A DNA stretch of 64,000 nt from Argopecten irradians. Taxonomy: Eukaryota > Mollusca > Bivalvia > Pectinida > Pectinidae. The notes below the pieces were generated by a model. The model was given only the letters and a program-made list of their open reading frames with translations, was not told the DNA's origin and searched no databases. This document shows positions 52,007 to 62,196 of this stretch, piece after piece (within the stretch, counting starts at the first letter, position 1; each line of letters opens with the position of its first letter). The translations under genes were made by a program, and so were the position numbers. The stretch is taken from NCBI RefSeq assembly GCF_041381155.1, contig NC_091147.1, positions 10,686,837 to 10,750,836 on the forward strand, written 5' to 3'.

Positions 52007-52470
52007 CTTTCAATTCAATTTGTTTAAAAACGTAACAAATCAAAAAACTGACTGACCTTGAAAAACGTCCTTCTTCTCTTTGTTTCTCTGTCGCAGCTCT
52101 GATGCGCATGCGTAATGACTATTATAAATCTCCTACCCATCTCCCCCTTCTGTATCACCGAACAAAACCGCGAAATTTAAAATGACTTTTACACTTAAAG
52201 CTTACTTTACGATTACGTTTAACGACAACTCCTAGCATGTATAAAGTACATTAAAATGTTATTTTAATTATCATTTATACATGACCGTCGTGAGGGCGAG
52301 CTTGTTGAACCAAATACATGCAAAAACAAAGCAGAGACTTGTTCTGATTGAAATTGGCTGTTTATTAAATATAAACGCCGGACTTGAAGATATTATACTT
52401 TTCAAGTCAATATAAAAACAAATTGACCCCACAAGACATCATTTGGTTCTAGGTGGGGATAAAAAACGCC
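52007..52470 (-). repeat. Terminal direct repeat R at the 5' end of copy II
   Basis: Bounds copy II on the SGNH side; the SGNH start codon (52,001) lies a few bases inside it. Confidence 0.85.
52101..52131 (-). promoter_or_regulatory. Putative promoter elements inside R
   Basis: On the element strand a TATA-like TTTATAATAG is followed by the palindrome GCATGCGC (within ACGCATGCGCATC), an NRF1-like site. They lie about 110 bases upstream of the SGNH start codon and recur in every R copy. Promoter function is inferred. Confidence 0.4.
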
Positions 52471-52606
52471 CCCATTTTATGGACACATTCACATAATACA
52501 AGATACATTAACATAATACTTAACATGGTAAAAAATACAAAAAAAAAAAAAAATAAAAATATAGAATCTCAATAACCAAATTGGAAGGAGGAGGGGGTGG
52601 AGGCGG
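52471..52606. repeat. 136-base spacer between copies II and III
   Basis: Same sequence as 44,788-44,934 except for a few substitutions and a shorter A run. Confidence 0.75.
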
Positions 52607-53068
52607 CTTTCAATTCAATTTGTTAAAAACGTAACAAATCAAAAAACTGACTGACCTTGAAAAACGTCCTTCTTCTCTTTGTTTCTCTGTCGCAGCTCTG
52701 ATGCGCATGCGTAATGACTATTATAAATCTCCTACCCATCTCCCCCTTCTGTATCACCGAAAAAAACCGCGAAATTTAAAATGACATTTACACTTAAAGC
52801 TTACTTTACGATTACGTTTAACGACAACTCCTAGCATGTATAAAGTACATTAAAATGTTATTTTAATTATCATTTATACATGACCGTCGTGAGGGCGAGC
52901 TTGTTGAACCAAATACATGCAAAAACAAAGCAGAGACTTGTTCTGATTGAAATTGGCTGTTTATTAAATATAAACGCCTGACTTGAAGATATTTACTTTT
53001 CAAGTCAATATAAAAACAAATTGACCCCACAAGACATCATTTGGTTCTAGGTGGGGATAAAAAACGCC
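52607..53068 (-). repeat. Terminal direct repeat R at the 3' end of copy III
   Basis: Same sequence as the R copies at 44,327, 44,935, 52,007 and 59,777. Confidence 0.85.
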
Positions 53069-53191
53069 ACAATGTTGTTCTGCAACAACATACCCCACCC
53101 GAAGCCCTCACGACAATCTTTCTTATCATTTGAACATATGAACAAGAAATATAAATAAAATTTCAACTATTCTCAATATTAGGCAAAATTT

Positions 53192-53995
53192 AGCTCCGAC
53201 CCTATGCCCGAGCTAACAGCAGATGTATCTGTCAAAAGAAACATACTCAAACCATGTTGGATGGAATGGTGTAACCTTTTTCATGAATATGTTAGTTCCT
53301 TTATTCTCAAAAGTTTATCGAGTCATCATCCATATGTAGATAATTGTTCACTTTGATGAGGTACACTGTCACAAAAGCGCATAGCATATGATAGTTCCTT
53401 GGAAGCAGTGAAATCATAAAACACGTTCATTATCCAGTTATGGTTATCTTTCCTCATTTGTACCATATCCAGCCACCAAAACAGTATCACAATATACATT
53501 ATGTAAACATTACAAGTACATCAACAAGATCAAATTCGACCCAATGCCAAAGTTGATAAATAATAATAATAATTTTTATTATTATTATAGTACTAATTTC
53601 TACGAAAGCGAGTACCAGGGTACATGTAATTCAGTAAAAACAAAGTTCAAAAATCAAAAGGTATGTACAACATGCCACACAACTTCAGTAATTCAGTAAA
53701 ACAAAGTTCAAAAATCAAAAGGTATGTACAACATGCCATACAACTTCGACCCAATGCCCAAGTTGATAAAACACATACCATAAATACCCTCATTGAAATA
53801 ACAGCAATTAAAAGTCTTATCAATGTAACACATTAATATACATACGCACAAAATATTATCCTGTCTTATTGAGTGCAACTTCGACCCTATGCCCAAGTTG
53901 ACCTCAATTAAAACAAAGGAACTGACCTAATATGATAGAATACAATATTAAACTTTGACAAAGCAGTATTCAACTTCGACCCAATGCCCAAGTTG
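53192..53995 (-). repeat. Cluster of five small hairpins, copy III
   Basis: At 53,192-53,214 (AGCTC/GAGCT stem), 53,531-53,555 (degenerate), 53,741-53,765, 53,876-53,900 and 53,971-53,995 (CAACTT/AAGTTG stem). Same spacing and sequence pattern as in copies II and IV. Confidence 0.75.
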
Positions 53996-54083
53996 ACAAA
54001 AATCCTCCAATACACGTACATGTACAGCATAACCTCAGTATGGAATTTAAACTTCCCATGTCTTTCAAAATTACAAATCTTTT

Positions 54084-55009
54084 CTATGCATTGTCAAAAA
54101 ATGTTGGTAAACGTATATAGCGTTTAAAAGCCAGTGACTTCCATCTACCCATGTGTTGAATGTCCTCATCTGGTACCCCTTGAGCTGCAGCCGTACTAGC
54201 AGCCCCGATTCGAAAACTGTGGCTAGTATAGCCTTTGGAATCTATGCCAGCTGCACATAGCGTTTGTTTCAGACATGTAGTAAAAAACTGATAAGACACT
54301 GGTTGATTGTTTGGAAAAGAAAAAAGGTGACCAGGATTAGTGCCTCGTATGGTCACAAATTGGACTAATGCCATTACTGGGCAGATGGAAGTATCTTGCT
54401 TTTTCTCTATGGATAGGACAATTGGACGTATATTACAATTGCTTTTAAAGGATCTAAAAGTAATTTCTATTTTGATTGGATGGCCAAGACAATCTGGAAT
54501 AATGGCTATGTCGTTATATTGCAATGTATGACAACTAAACGTATTAACTGTCATTTCACCTACGCGCAGGAAGGCATGGAAAGCTAAAAGATACATTGCT
54601 CGTAGCATACACTGTTGGTATTGTGGTAATAATGTTTTAGGTAAGGCCCCAACCAATTTCCGCAAAATATCTGGAGTAATAGGTAAACGAGAGTCTGGTT
54701 GATATGTTCCTCTTTGAATGGCTGCCAAAATCTTTTTGATAATAAAGGACTGGGCTGGGTCTGCATAGCCTGCTAACTTATTAATGTACCCTACCGCAGC
54801 AACATAAGACTTAATGGTTGCTGAAGACTTGTTCTCACTATACATATGAGCAATGAAGTAGACCAGCAGGTCCACTTTAGTTGGTAAGCAAGCTATAGAA
54901 TTAAAATGTGTACTAGCGAAATCTTGAAGTTGACCGAAAGCCTCATGTAGCTTTTTCTGGTTTGGGATGCTATTGCAGTCATCAGGAGATGTTGCACTAT
55001 TGTAATCAA
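54084..55009 (-). CDS. Tyrosine recombinase, copy III
   Basis: Main open stretch 54,084-54,875. N-terminal SAM-like core-binding region (ENKSSATIKSYVAAVGYI), then the catalytic domain: Arg I in AFLRVGEMTV, HSFRIGAAS (His-x-x-Arg), HMGRWKS (His/Trp region) and the Tyr nucleophile in RYIRLPTFF. All four hallmark positions are present. Tyrosine recombinases replace the integrase in DIRS-order elements and work by site-specific recombination, usually of a circular intermediate. Overlaps the end of the RT gene slightly. Confidence 0.85.
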
Positions 55010-56307
55010 ATGTGCAACAGATGAGGTGGGACTGGTACAGGGTCTTTCGTCATGTGTGGAGCTATTTCTTTGAATGCGTGAACCTGCAATCGAGACAAAA
55101 AATCTGCCAAGATATTTCTTTTACCCATTATATGCTCTGCACAGAATAGGATATTCAGCTGTAATGTTTTAACAACTAGTCTACGTACAAGTTTCATGAC
55201 AACTGAGTCCTTGCTTGTATGTTTATTCAATATAGAAACAACAGCTGCATTGTCACTGTGAAACAGTATGCATTTGTTCTTCAAATCGTCGCCCCATATT
55301 TCTACTGCTATGACTATAGGGAAAAGTTCTTTAATAGTTATATGATGACAGGTCATGTTTGACGGCCATTCCCCATAAAACCACTTATCGTTAAAAACGG
55401 CCCCAAAACCTAGTCCACTAGCATCAGTATAGAAATGAAGATGATTTGATGTTTCCCATCTATCTGCCAAGATAAGAGAAACCCCATTGAAGGATGCTAT
55501 GAATTCCTGCCAGGCACGAATGTCTAACCTTGCTTCTGTATTCAAACGAATGCGAAAGTATGGTTTAGTTATTCCTTTGGTAAGGTTGATGAGGCGGCGT
55601 AAAAAAGGGCGCCCTGGAAGTACTACACAGCATGCAAAATTGAGGAGGCCTATCAGAGATTGGAGTTCTTTAAGTGTAACTTTTTTGCGTGAACCAAAAG
55701 CTGACAAAAGTGAATTAATTTTCTCAACTTTATCGGGTGGTAAACGTGCCTCCATTTGAACTGTATCGATTTCAACTCCCAAAAAGGTTATGACAGTTGT
55801 AGGCTGTACTGTTTTGGTATGTTTGATGGGTATACCTACCCTTTGACATAATGCAAGGAATGACACTAAATCATTTTTACATTTATCCGAATCTGGGGGA
55901 CCGGCAAATAAAAAATCATCTAGTACATGCACTACGCCTGCAGCTTGAAAATGGTTGGACATAGACCATTGCAAAGCTGTGCTGAGTTGTTCAAAAAGGT
56001 TACAGGATATAGAACAGCCCATCGGAAGAACTTTGTCAAAGTAATATTTCCCACCCATTATCATACCCAAGAGTTCGTAATCATTCGGGGATATGGGAAG
56101 AATACGAAAGGCATTCTCAATATCAGTTTTGGCAAGTAATGTCCCAGTCCCAAAATATTTAACCAAACCAATAGCATCTGATATTGACTGATATTGAACC
56201 GATGAATCTTCAGGAGAAATCCCATCATTTATTGATGATCCCTTAGGGTAGGATAAGTGATGTATAAGCGTATACTCATTTTTCTCTTTTTTAGGAACTA
56301 AACCCAA
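55006..56307 (-). CDS. Reverse transcriptase/RNase H, copy III
   Basis: A single open stretch of about 433 residues. RT motifs in order: VPKKEKNEYTLIHHLSYP, LLAKTDIENAFRI (motif A, Asp), KVLPMGCSIS (motif B), VHVLDDFLFAG (motif C, DD), ITFLGVEI. RNase H follows: FYTDASGLGFGAVF (Asp), IKELFPIV (Glu), LFHSDNAAVV (Asp), RNILADFLSRL. The order and motifs match DIRS/Ngaro polymerases. It looks whole. The recombinase lies directly downstream in another frame. Confidence 0.88.
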   Translation of the reverse strand: MGLVPKKEKNEYTLIHHLSYPKGSSINDGISPEDSSVQYQSISDAIGLVKYFGTGTLLAKTDIENAFRILPISPNDYELLGMIMGGKYYFDKVLPMGCSISCNLFEQLSTALQWSMSNHFQAAGVVHVLDDFLFAGPPDSDKCKNDLVSFLALCQRVGIPIKHTKTVQPTTVITFLGVEIDTVQMEARLPPDKVEKINSLLSAFGSRKKVTLKELQSLIGLLNFACCVVLPGRPFLRRLINLTKGITKPYFRIRLNTEARLDIRAWQEFIASFNGVSLILADRWETSNHLHFYTDASGLGFGAVFNDKWFYGEWPSNMTCHHITIKELFPIVIAVEIWGDDLKNKCILFHSDNAAVVSILNKHTSKDSVVMKLVRRLVVKTLQLNILFCAEHIMGKRNILADFLSRLQVHAFKEIAPHMTKDPVPVPPHLLHI

Positions 56308-56341
56308 AGGAGATACCTGAAAATTTGTGAATGGAGGAGAA

Positions 56342-57942
56342 TCATAAGGCCCCCGCGATCCTACCTAGTGATACTTCTTTGTCAATTTTCTGTTTCAGAA
56401 TAACAGGATTTTGTTCTGCTGATTTGAGGTTTCTAGATTCACGAAAGCTTCTTTCACCCTGATGTTGTAATGAAAATCCCTTTTCAAAACCTTTTTGTAA
56501 GCTCATCAATCTATCAGAGTCATACCCTCCCAAATACTGTTTTAATATATCAAACTTTACTGGCGTAGGAAGGTTATGAACTGTTTCCCGAACGACCCCT
56601 GGGATTGTTTGAGGCGTTTTGTCTGCCCGAGGTGTTTGTTTGGGAGGTCCCGGTGTTGCCCTGAGTGTTTGGTGAAGTCCCATTATTTGGGTTAATGGCT
56701 GATTTGTTTTGGTGTTTGTTGCCCTGCACCCTACATTGTCTGACGTGGTGGTTACCCCCACATTTGGCACAGACATGAAGGAACCTGCACTGTGACCCAT
56801 AGTTGCATGAACCGGTTTGCATGAATTCCCAGCACCGACCTTTAATTTTGTTTCCATTACCATATGGTTGGGCTGGGGTTGATGGAAAGGGCACCTGTCT
56901 CTGAACAGGTTTCAAACTTATAGCCAGGGCATGTAAATACAACTCCTGGTTGATTACGTCCCATGCCATATTACTATTGTGTTGCATGAGTAACCGAAAC
57001 TGTGAATCATAAAAGATTGCAGCAGCAAATCCTGACCTCCGGGCAAGTGTTTGAATAGTGTCTGCATATTTTAGTAGACTAGCTATTCGGTGAGCATGGC
57101 TCTTGATGTACACTGATGTAAAAATATGAAAAGCTTGAAGCCATTGTTCAATGGTTCGAATTTGAAAATGCTTTTGTTTTGGAACGACAGAAATTTCGGT
57201 TCCTTGAAGCCGTAGTTGGCATTCTTTTGTTTTTGTTGCCGGTAAAAGCAAATTCCCAAAGTCAACAAATTCATGGCTATGAATTTTTGACACAATTTTT
57301 GTTTGTATCTAAGTTTAGCCCCAGAGGTAAGGAGATGCTGCTGTAAGGTGACACATTATTAGTCTCACCTGTCATGTTGTTAACAACAGACTGTAATGGT
57401 GGCTGGATACTACAAGGTGGCGAAACTACCAAATTAACAGTCTCGTCCTGCAATTGTACTACAGGTGTTGCAGACAGCTGGGTTGCGGGAGGAGATGATG
57501 TTGCAATTGGTACCACAAGTGGTGCCCCCAAGGCAGCCGATGGAGGCATCGTAGGCATTGGTACAACTGGAGCACTTTGGACTACCGAAGGTGGTGTAGT
57601 AGGTGGTACCACAGGTGGTGCATCGATAGCAGCTGATGATGATGTCGCAGCAGTTGGTACCACAGGTGGTGCCCCCAGTGCGGCCGAAGGTGGTGCACTA
57701 CTATGGGCTGTATGTAATGAAGGCAATGTGGCACCAGGCAACACCGTTGCCACACCCTTTTCCAACATTTGCTGCATTAATTCCGATGCTATTTCTCTTG
57801 CGGTAGGAAATTGTGACTGTCCAGAATTTGATTCATTTACAGTTGAGTTTGGTTCCACAGTGTCCTGTTGGTTCTCATGAACTCTGACAGCCCTATTGTT
57901 TAGGGCTGCCTGTCGCCTTGGTAGGCGTCTTATTGGACCCAT
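56342..57942 (-). pseudogene. gag-like gene, copy III
   Basis: Starts MGPIRRLPRRQAAL at 57,942. Layout: basic N-terminus; long Pro/Ala/Val-rich low-complexity stretch; helical region (RTIEQWLQAFHIFTSVYIKS); CCCH-type zinc finger (C-EFMQTGSCNYGSQCRFLH) running into a CX2C-H-C knuckle (CAKCGGNHHVRQC); Ser/Asn/Thr-rich tail. A nucleic-acid-binding structural protein is inferred. Counted with the fossil material; not fully open. Confidence 0.72.
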
Positions 57943-57965
57943 ATCTGAAATAAGTGATAAATAAA
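57940..57965 (-). promoter_or_regulatory. Putative 3' splice site just before gag, copy III
   Basis: The element strand reads a T-rich tract ending ATCACTTATTTCAG directly followed by ATATGGG, with the gag ATG two bases after the AG. This is a strong acceptor match and is conserved in copy II. Splicing to it from a donor upstream is inferred. Confidence 0.45.
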
Positions 57966-58229
57966 GAAAAACCTTTGTTCGAAACTTGATATGATTGTGA
58001 ATATTTCCTATAATACACCCGATACATATTACTACTCGAAACCACCTTGGGTAAGAGTTGAAATCTGCAATATGTATCCCTTATATCATATTAAGATAGG
58101 TGCTTTATGCATTAACCAAGCACCAAATTACCAACCTGTTTGGTAATGTAATCAGTACTATATATGGTGGTACCTTTTTGTTGGTACTCAATACATAGAC
58201 ATATTGTTAAAAATTGCAAATTCAATGAT

Positions 58230-58690
58230 TTATACCTATGATGTAAGACAAAATATTTATATAATTGTACACACCTGATCATGAGATGTAATCAACATTC
58301 ACCTGTACATACCTGTGATGTAAGGCAATATTAAGTTGTACACCTTTAGATGTACTCGCCATTCATGATCACCTGTACATACCTGAGATGTAAGGCAATA
58401 TTTAATTGTACACACCTTAGATGTACTCAGTTTACCTGTACATACCTATGATGTAAGGCAATATTTAATTGTACACACCTTAGATGTACTCAGTTTACCT
58501 GTACATACCTATGATGTAAGGCAATATTTAATTGTACACACCTTAGATGTACTCAGTTTACCTGTACATACCTATGATGTAAGGCAATATTTAATTGTAC
58601 ACACCTTAGATGTACTCAGTTTACCTGTACATACCTATGATGTAAGGCAATATTTAATTGTACACACCTTAGATGTACTCCACATTTACC
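58230..58690. repeat. 63-bp minisatellite, copy III
   Basis: Unit starts at about 58,386, 58,449, 58,512, 58,575 and 58,638 are exactly 63 apart, with two less regular units before them. On the element strand each unit reads ACATCATAGGTATGTACAGG then TAAACTGAG, containing two splice-donor-like motifs (ATAG|GTATGT and ACAG|GTAAAC). Confidence 0.88.
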
Positions 58691-59168
58691 TATCTCACCA
58701 TTCACCTGTACATACTTAAAAATTAACTAAAATCATTTCAAATCGTAACACAAATCACAATCTATGTCAAAGGGGAAAACAACAATATTCCAAATATTTA
58801 CTTAGGAGAGCGAGAGAAGTAAAATTGACAGTGACCGCTAGACCGTAACCTATTGAATGCTAAACAAGCTAACACTCAAACGTAAACAAAGAATTTCTAT
58901 GTAGTAACCTTGACCCGTGCAATACAATGTATATATAGACGACATGTGACGTAAACAAACTGCACATAACTTAACCTTGAACTTTAAACAACTAAAGAAT
59001 GTCATTGTTAATATATAAAGTTATATAACACTCAACCTTTTAATAAGTCTCAGACTGTGATAAATTGAAGTTAATTATACAATGATATTAATAGACGAGA
59101 GTAACCGATACATGACCTGGGCGGAAGTGCCGTCCCGCATAATTTATGTTAATGAGGGCACGCTTACC

Positions 59169-59783
59169 TTATATGGCACTCCGCGAAGCGCTCAATGACT
59201 TGCCCTTCAATACAGCCCCACGCACCGAGAGAATATACTTGCGAGACCCTTTCCTCGAAAGATGGACGCCATCTTGGCTCAGACACGAGAATATCCCAGT
59301 CTTTAATCCCTTATGTCGCCAGAAAAAACAATCACTAGAGTCCGCACACAATGTCCGTAAATTAGTATTCACCACATCCACAGCACTATTATACTTGTCC
59401 ACTGGTGCGTGACGGGTCTTAGACCTATACATGAGTTCCATAACACAAACACTGGCCACCCAAAATCCACTGACCATCCATGATGCGATCGAAAATATAT
59501 CTCTAGCCAATCGCCCAGAAAGATCCTCGCACAAAGGTGAATCAAGGTCATTGCCACCTATCTGTAACACTACTACAGCGGGTCGATGTCGCGCGAGAGC
59601 TCGAGACATATCAGACTGGAGAAGGTGACCTACTTTACCGCCACCCCGACCACAACAATGGATCGCCATTAATGACTCATCAAAACCAAGGTTATACCAC
59701 GACCCTGACATCTGACCTTCTAAACGTCTCACGAAACTATGACCCATAATAAGCACCGATATCCTCTCCATATTTTCTTTCAA
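59169..59783 (-). CDS. SGNH/GDSL-type hydrolase, copy III
   Basis: About 200 residues in one open stretch. SGNH family blocks are block I ISVLIMGHSFVRR (Ser nucleophile in GHS), a glycine-rich CCGRGGGKVG (block II region), block III VVLQIGGNDL, and block V DGVHLSRKG (Asp-x-x-His). No signal peptide or membrane segment is seen. The likely start is MERISVL at 59,771, six bases from the R repeat; an upstream in-frame ATG exists at 59,783. SGNH proteins are esterases/lipases; hydrolase genes of this kind are known in Ngaro retrotransposons, where their role is unclear. It is the first gene on the element's strand. Confidence 0.82.
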   Translation of the reverse strand: MKENMERISVLIMGHSFVRRLEGQMSGSWYNLGFDESLMAIHCCGRGGGKVGHLLQSDMSRALARHRPAVVVLQIGGNDLDSPLCEDLSGRLARDIFSIASWMVSGFWVASVCVMELMYRSKTRHAPVDKYNSAVDVVNTNLRTLCADSSDCFFWRHKGLKTGIFSCLSQDGVHLSRKGSRKYILSVRGAVLKGKSLSASRSAI

Positions 59784-60243
59784 TTCAATTTGTTAAAAAC
59801 GTAACAAATCAAAAAAAACTGACTGACCTTGAAAAACGTCCTTCTTCTCTTTGTTTCTCTGTCGCAGCTCTGATGCGCATGCGTAATGACTATTATAAAT
59901 CTCCTACCCATCTCCCCCTTCTGTATCACCGAAAAAAAACCGCGAAATTTAAAATGACATTTACACTTAAAGCTTACTTTACGATTACGTTTAACGACAA
60001 CTCCTAGCATGTATAAAGTACATTAAAATGTTATTTTAATTATCATTTATACATGACCGTCGTAAGGGCGAGCTTGTTGAACCAAATTAATGCAAAACAA
60101 CAAAGCAGAGACTTGTTCTGATTGAAATTGGCTGTTTATTAAATATAAACGCCGGACTTGAAGATATTTACTTTTCAAGTTAATATAAAAACAAATTGAC
60201 CCCACAAGACATCATTTGGTTCTAGGTGGGGATAAAAAACGCC
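59777..60243 (-). repeat. Terminal direct repeat R shared by copies III and IV
   Basis: Only one R, without spacer, lies between the recombinase side of copy IV and the SGNH side of copy III, unlike the R-spacer-R arrangement at the other two junctions. This is what recombination between two R copies, or a head-to-tail intermediate, would leave. Confidence 0.8.
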
Positions 60244-60377
60244 ACAATGTTGTTCTGCAACAACATACCCCACCCGAAGCCCTCACGACGATCTTTCTTA
60301 TCATTTGAACATATGAACAAGATATGAACAAGAAATATAAATAAAATTTCAACTATTCTCAATATTAAGCAAAAAAT

Positions 60378-61181
60378 AGCTCCGACCCTATGCCCGAGCT
60401 AACAGCAGATGTATCTGTCCAAAGAAACATACTCAAACCATGTTGGATGGAATGGTGTAACCTTTTTCATGAATATGTTAGTTCCTTTATTCTCAAAAGT
60501 TTATCGAGTCATCATCCATATGTAGATAATTGTTCACTTTGATGAGGTACACTGTCACAAAAGCGCATAGCATATGATAGTTCCTTGGAAACACTGAAAT
60601 CATAAAAACACGTTCATTATCCAGTTATGGTTATCTCTCCTCATTTGTACCATATCCAGCCACCAAAACAGTATCACAATATACATTATGTAAACATTAC
60701 AAGTACATCAACAAGATCAAATTCGACCCAATGCCAAAGTTGATAAATAATAATAATAATTTTTATTATTATTATAGTACTAATTTCTACGAAAGCGAGT
60801 ACCAGGGTACATGTAATTCAGTAAAACAAAGTTCAAAAATCAAAAGGTATGTACAACATGCCACACAACTTCAGTAATTCAGTAAAACAAAGTTCAAAAA
60901 TCAAAAGGTATGTACAACATGCCACACAACTTCGACCCAATGCCCAAGTTGATAAAACACATACCATAAATACCCTCATTGAAATAACAGCAATTAAAAG
61001 TCTTATTAATGTAACACATTAATATACATATGCACAAAATATTATCTTGTCTTATTGAGTGCAACTTCGACCCTATGCCCAAGTTGACCTCAATTAAAAC
61101 AAAGGAACTGACCTAATATGATAGAATACAATATTAAACTTTGACAAAGCAGTATTCAACTTCGACCCAATGCCCAAGTTG
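60378..61181 (-). repeat. Cluster of five small hairpins, copy IV
   Basis: At 60,378-60,400, 60,718-60,742, 60,927-60,951, 61,062-61,086 and 61,157-61,181, with the same two stem types and the same loop as in copies II and III. Confidence 0.75.
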
Positions 61182-61269
61182 ACAAAAATCCCCCAATACA
61201 CGTACATGTACAGCATAACCTCAGTATGGAATTTAAACTTCCCATGTCTTTCAAAATTACAAATCTTTT

Positions 61270-62196
61270 CTATGCATTGTCAAAAAATGTTGGTAAACGT
61301 ATATAGCGTTTAAAAGCCAGTGACTTCCATCTACCCATGTGTTGAATGTCCTCATCTGGTACCCCTTGAGCTGCAGCCGTACTAGCAGCCCCGATTCGAA
61401 AACTGTGGCTAGTATAGCCTTTGGAATCTATGCCAGCTGCACATAGCGTTTGTTTCAGACATGTAGTAAAAAACTGATAAGACACTGGTTGATTGTTTGG
61501 AAAAGAAAAAAGGTGACCAGGATTAGTGCCTCGTATGGTCACAAATTGGACTAATGCCATTACTGGGCAGATGGAAGTATCTTGCTTTTTCTCTATGGAT
61601 AGGACAATTGGACGTATATTACAATTGCTTTTAAAGGATCTAAAAGTAATTTCTATTTTGATTGGATGGCCAAGACAATCTGGAATAATGGCTATGTCGT
61701 TATATTGCAATGTATGACAACTAAACGTATTAACTGTCATTTCACCTACGCGCAGGAAGGCATGGAAAGCTAAAAGATACATTGCTCGTAGCATACACTG
61801 TTGGTATTGTGGTAATACTGTTTTAGGTAATGCCCCAACCAATTTCCGCAAAATATCTGGAGTAATAGGTAAACGAGAGTCTGGTTGATATGTTCCTCTT
61901 TGAATGGCTGCCAAAATCTTTTTGATAATAAAGGACTGGGCTGGGTCTGCATAGCCTGCTAACTTATTAATGTACCCTACCGCAGCAACATAAGACTTAA
62001 TGGTTGCTGAAGACTTGTTCTCACTATACATATGAGCAATGAAGTAGACCAGCAGGTCCACTTTAGTTGGTAAGCAAGCTATAGAATTAAAATGTGTACT
62101 AGCGAAATCTTGAAGTTGACTGAAAGCTCTCATGTAGCTTTTTCTGGTTTGGGGTGCTATTGCAGTCATCAGGAGATGTTGCACTATTGTAATCAA
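61270..62196 (-). CDS. Tyrosine recombinase, copy IV
   Basis: An open stretch of about 308 residues, with a longer continuous N-terminal part than the recombinase in copy III. Catalytic motifs AFLRVGEMTV, HSFRIGAAS, HMGRWKS and RYIRLP are all present. Its 5' end overlaps the RT gene by four bases. Looks whole. Confidence 0.85.
   Translation of the reverse strand: MITIVQHLLMTAIAPQTRKSYMRAFSQLQDFASTHFNSIACLPTKVDLLVYFIAHMYSENKSSATIKSYVAAVGYINKLAGYADPAQSFIIKKILAAIQRGTYQPDSRLPITPDILRKLVGALPKTVLPQYQQCMLRAMYLLAFHAFLRVGEMTVNTFSCHTLQYNDIAIIPDCLGHPIKIEITFRSFKSNCNIRPIVLSIEKKQDTSICPVMALVQFVTIRGTNPGHLFSFPNNQPVSYQFFTTCLKQTLCAAGIDSKGYTSHSFRIGAASTAAAQGVPDEDIQHMGRWKSLAFKRYIRLPTFFDNA

Larger units (their letters stand above)
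44935..52470 (-). mobile_element. Ngaro-like tyrosine-recombinase retrotransposon, copy II (full length)
   Basis: About 7.5 kb, bounded by 460-base direct repeats (44,935-45,386 and 52,007-52,470). In sense order: SGNH hydrolase, minisatellite, gag-like, RT/RNase H, tyrosine recombinase, hairpin cluster. RT plus tyrosine recombinase defines the DIRS order; the lack of a methyltransferase and the presence of an SGNH hydrolase point to the Ngaro group. Full length but broken, with roughly ten interruptions. Nearly identical to copy III outside these, so recent on an evolutionary scale. Confidence 0.85.
52607..60243 (-). mobile_element. Ngaro-like tyrosine-recombinase retrotransposon, copy III (full length, best preserved)
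   Basis: About 7.6 kb between R copies at 52,607-53,068 and 59,777-60,243. Parts in sense order: SGNH hydrolase, minisatellite, gag-like, RT/RNase H, tyrosine recombinase, hairpin cluster. It looks near whole, with perhaps two or three breaks. High similarity to copies II and IV implies a young family. Confidence 0.87.

Noticed and set aside
58230-58690. CRISPR-like regular repeat
   Set aside because: Units are contiguous 63-bp copies without unique spacers, in a eukaryotic retrotransposon; it is a minisatellite.
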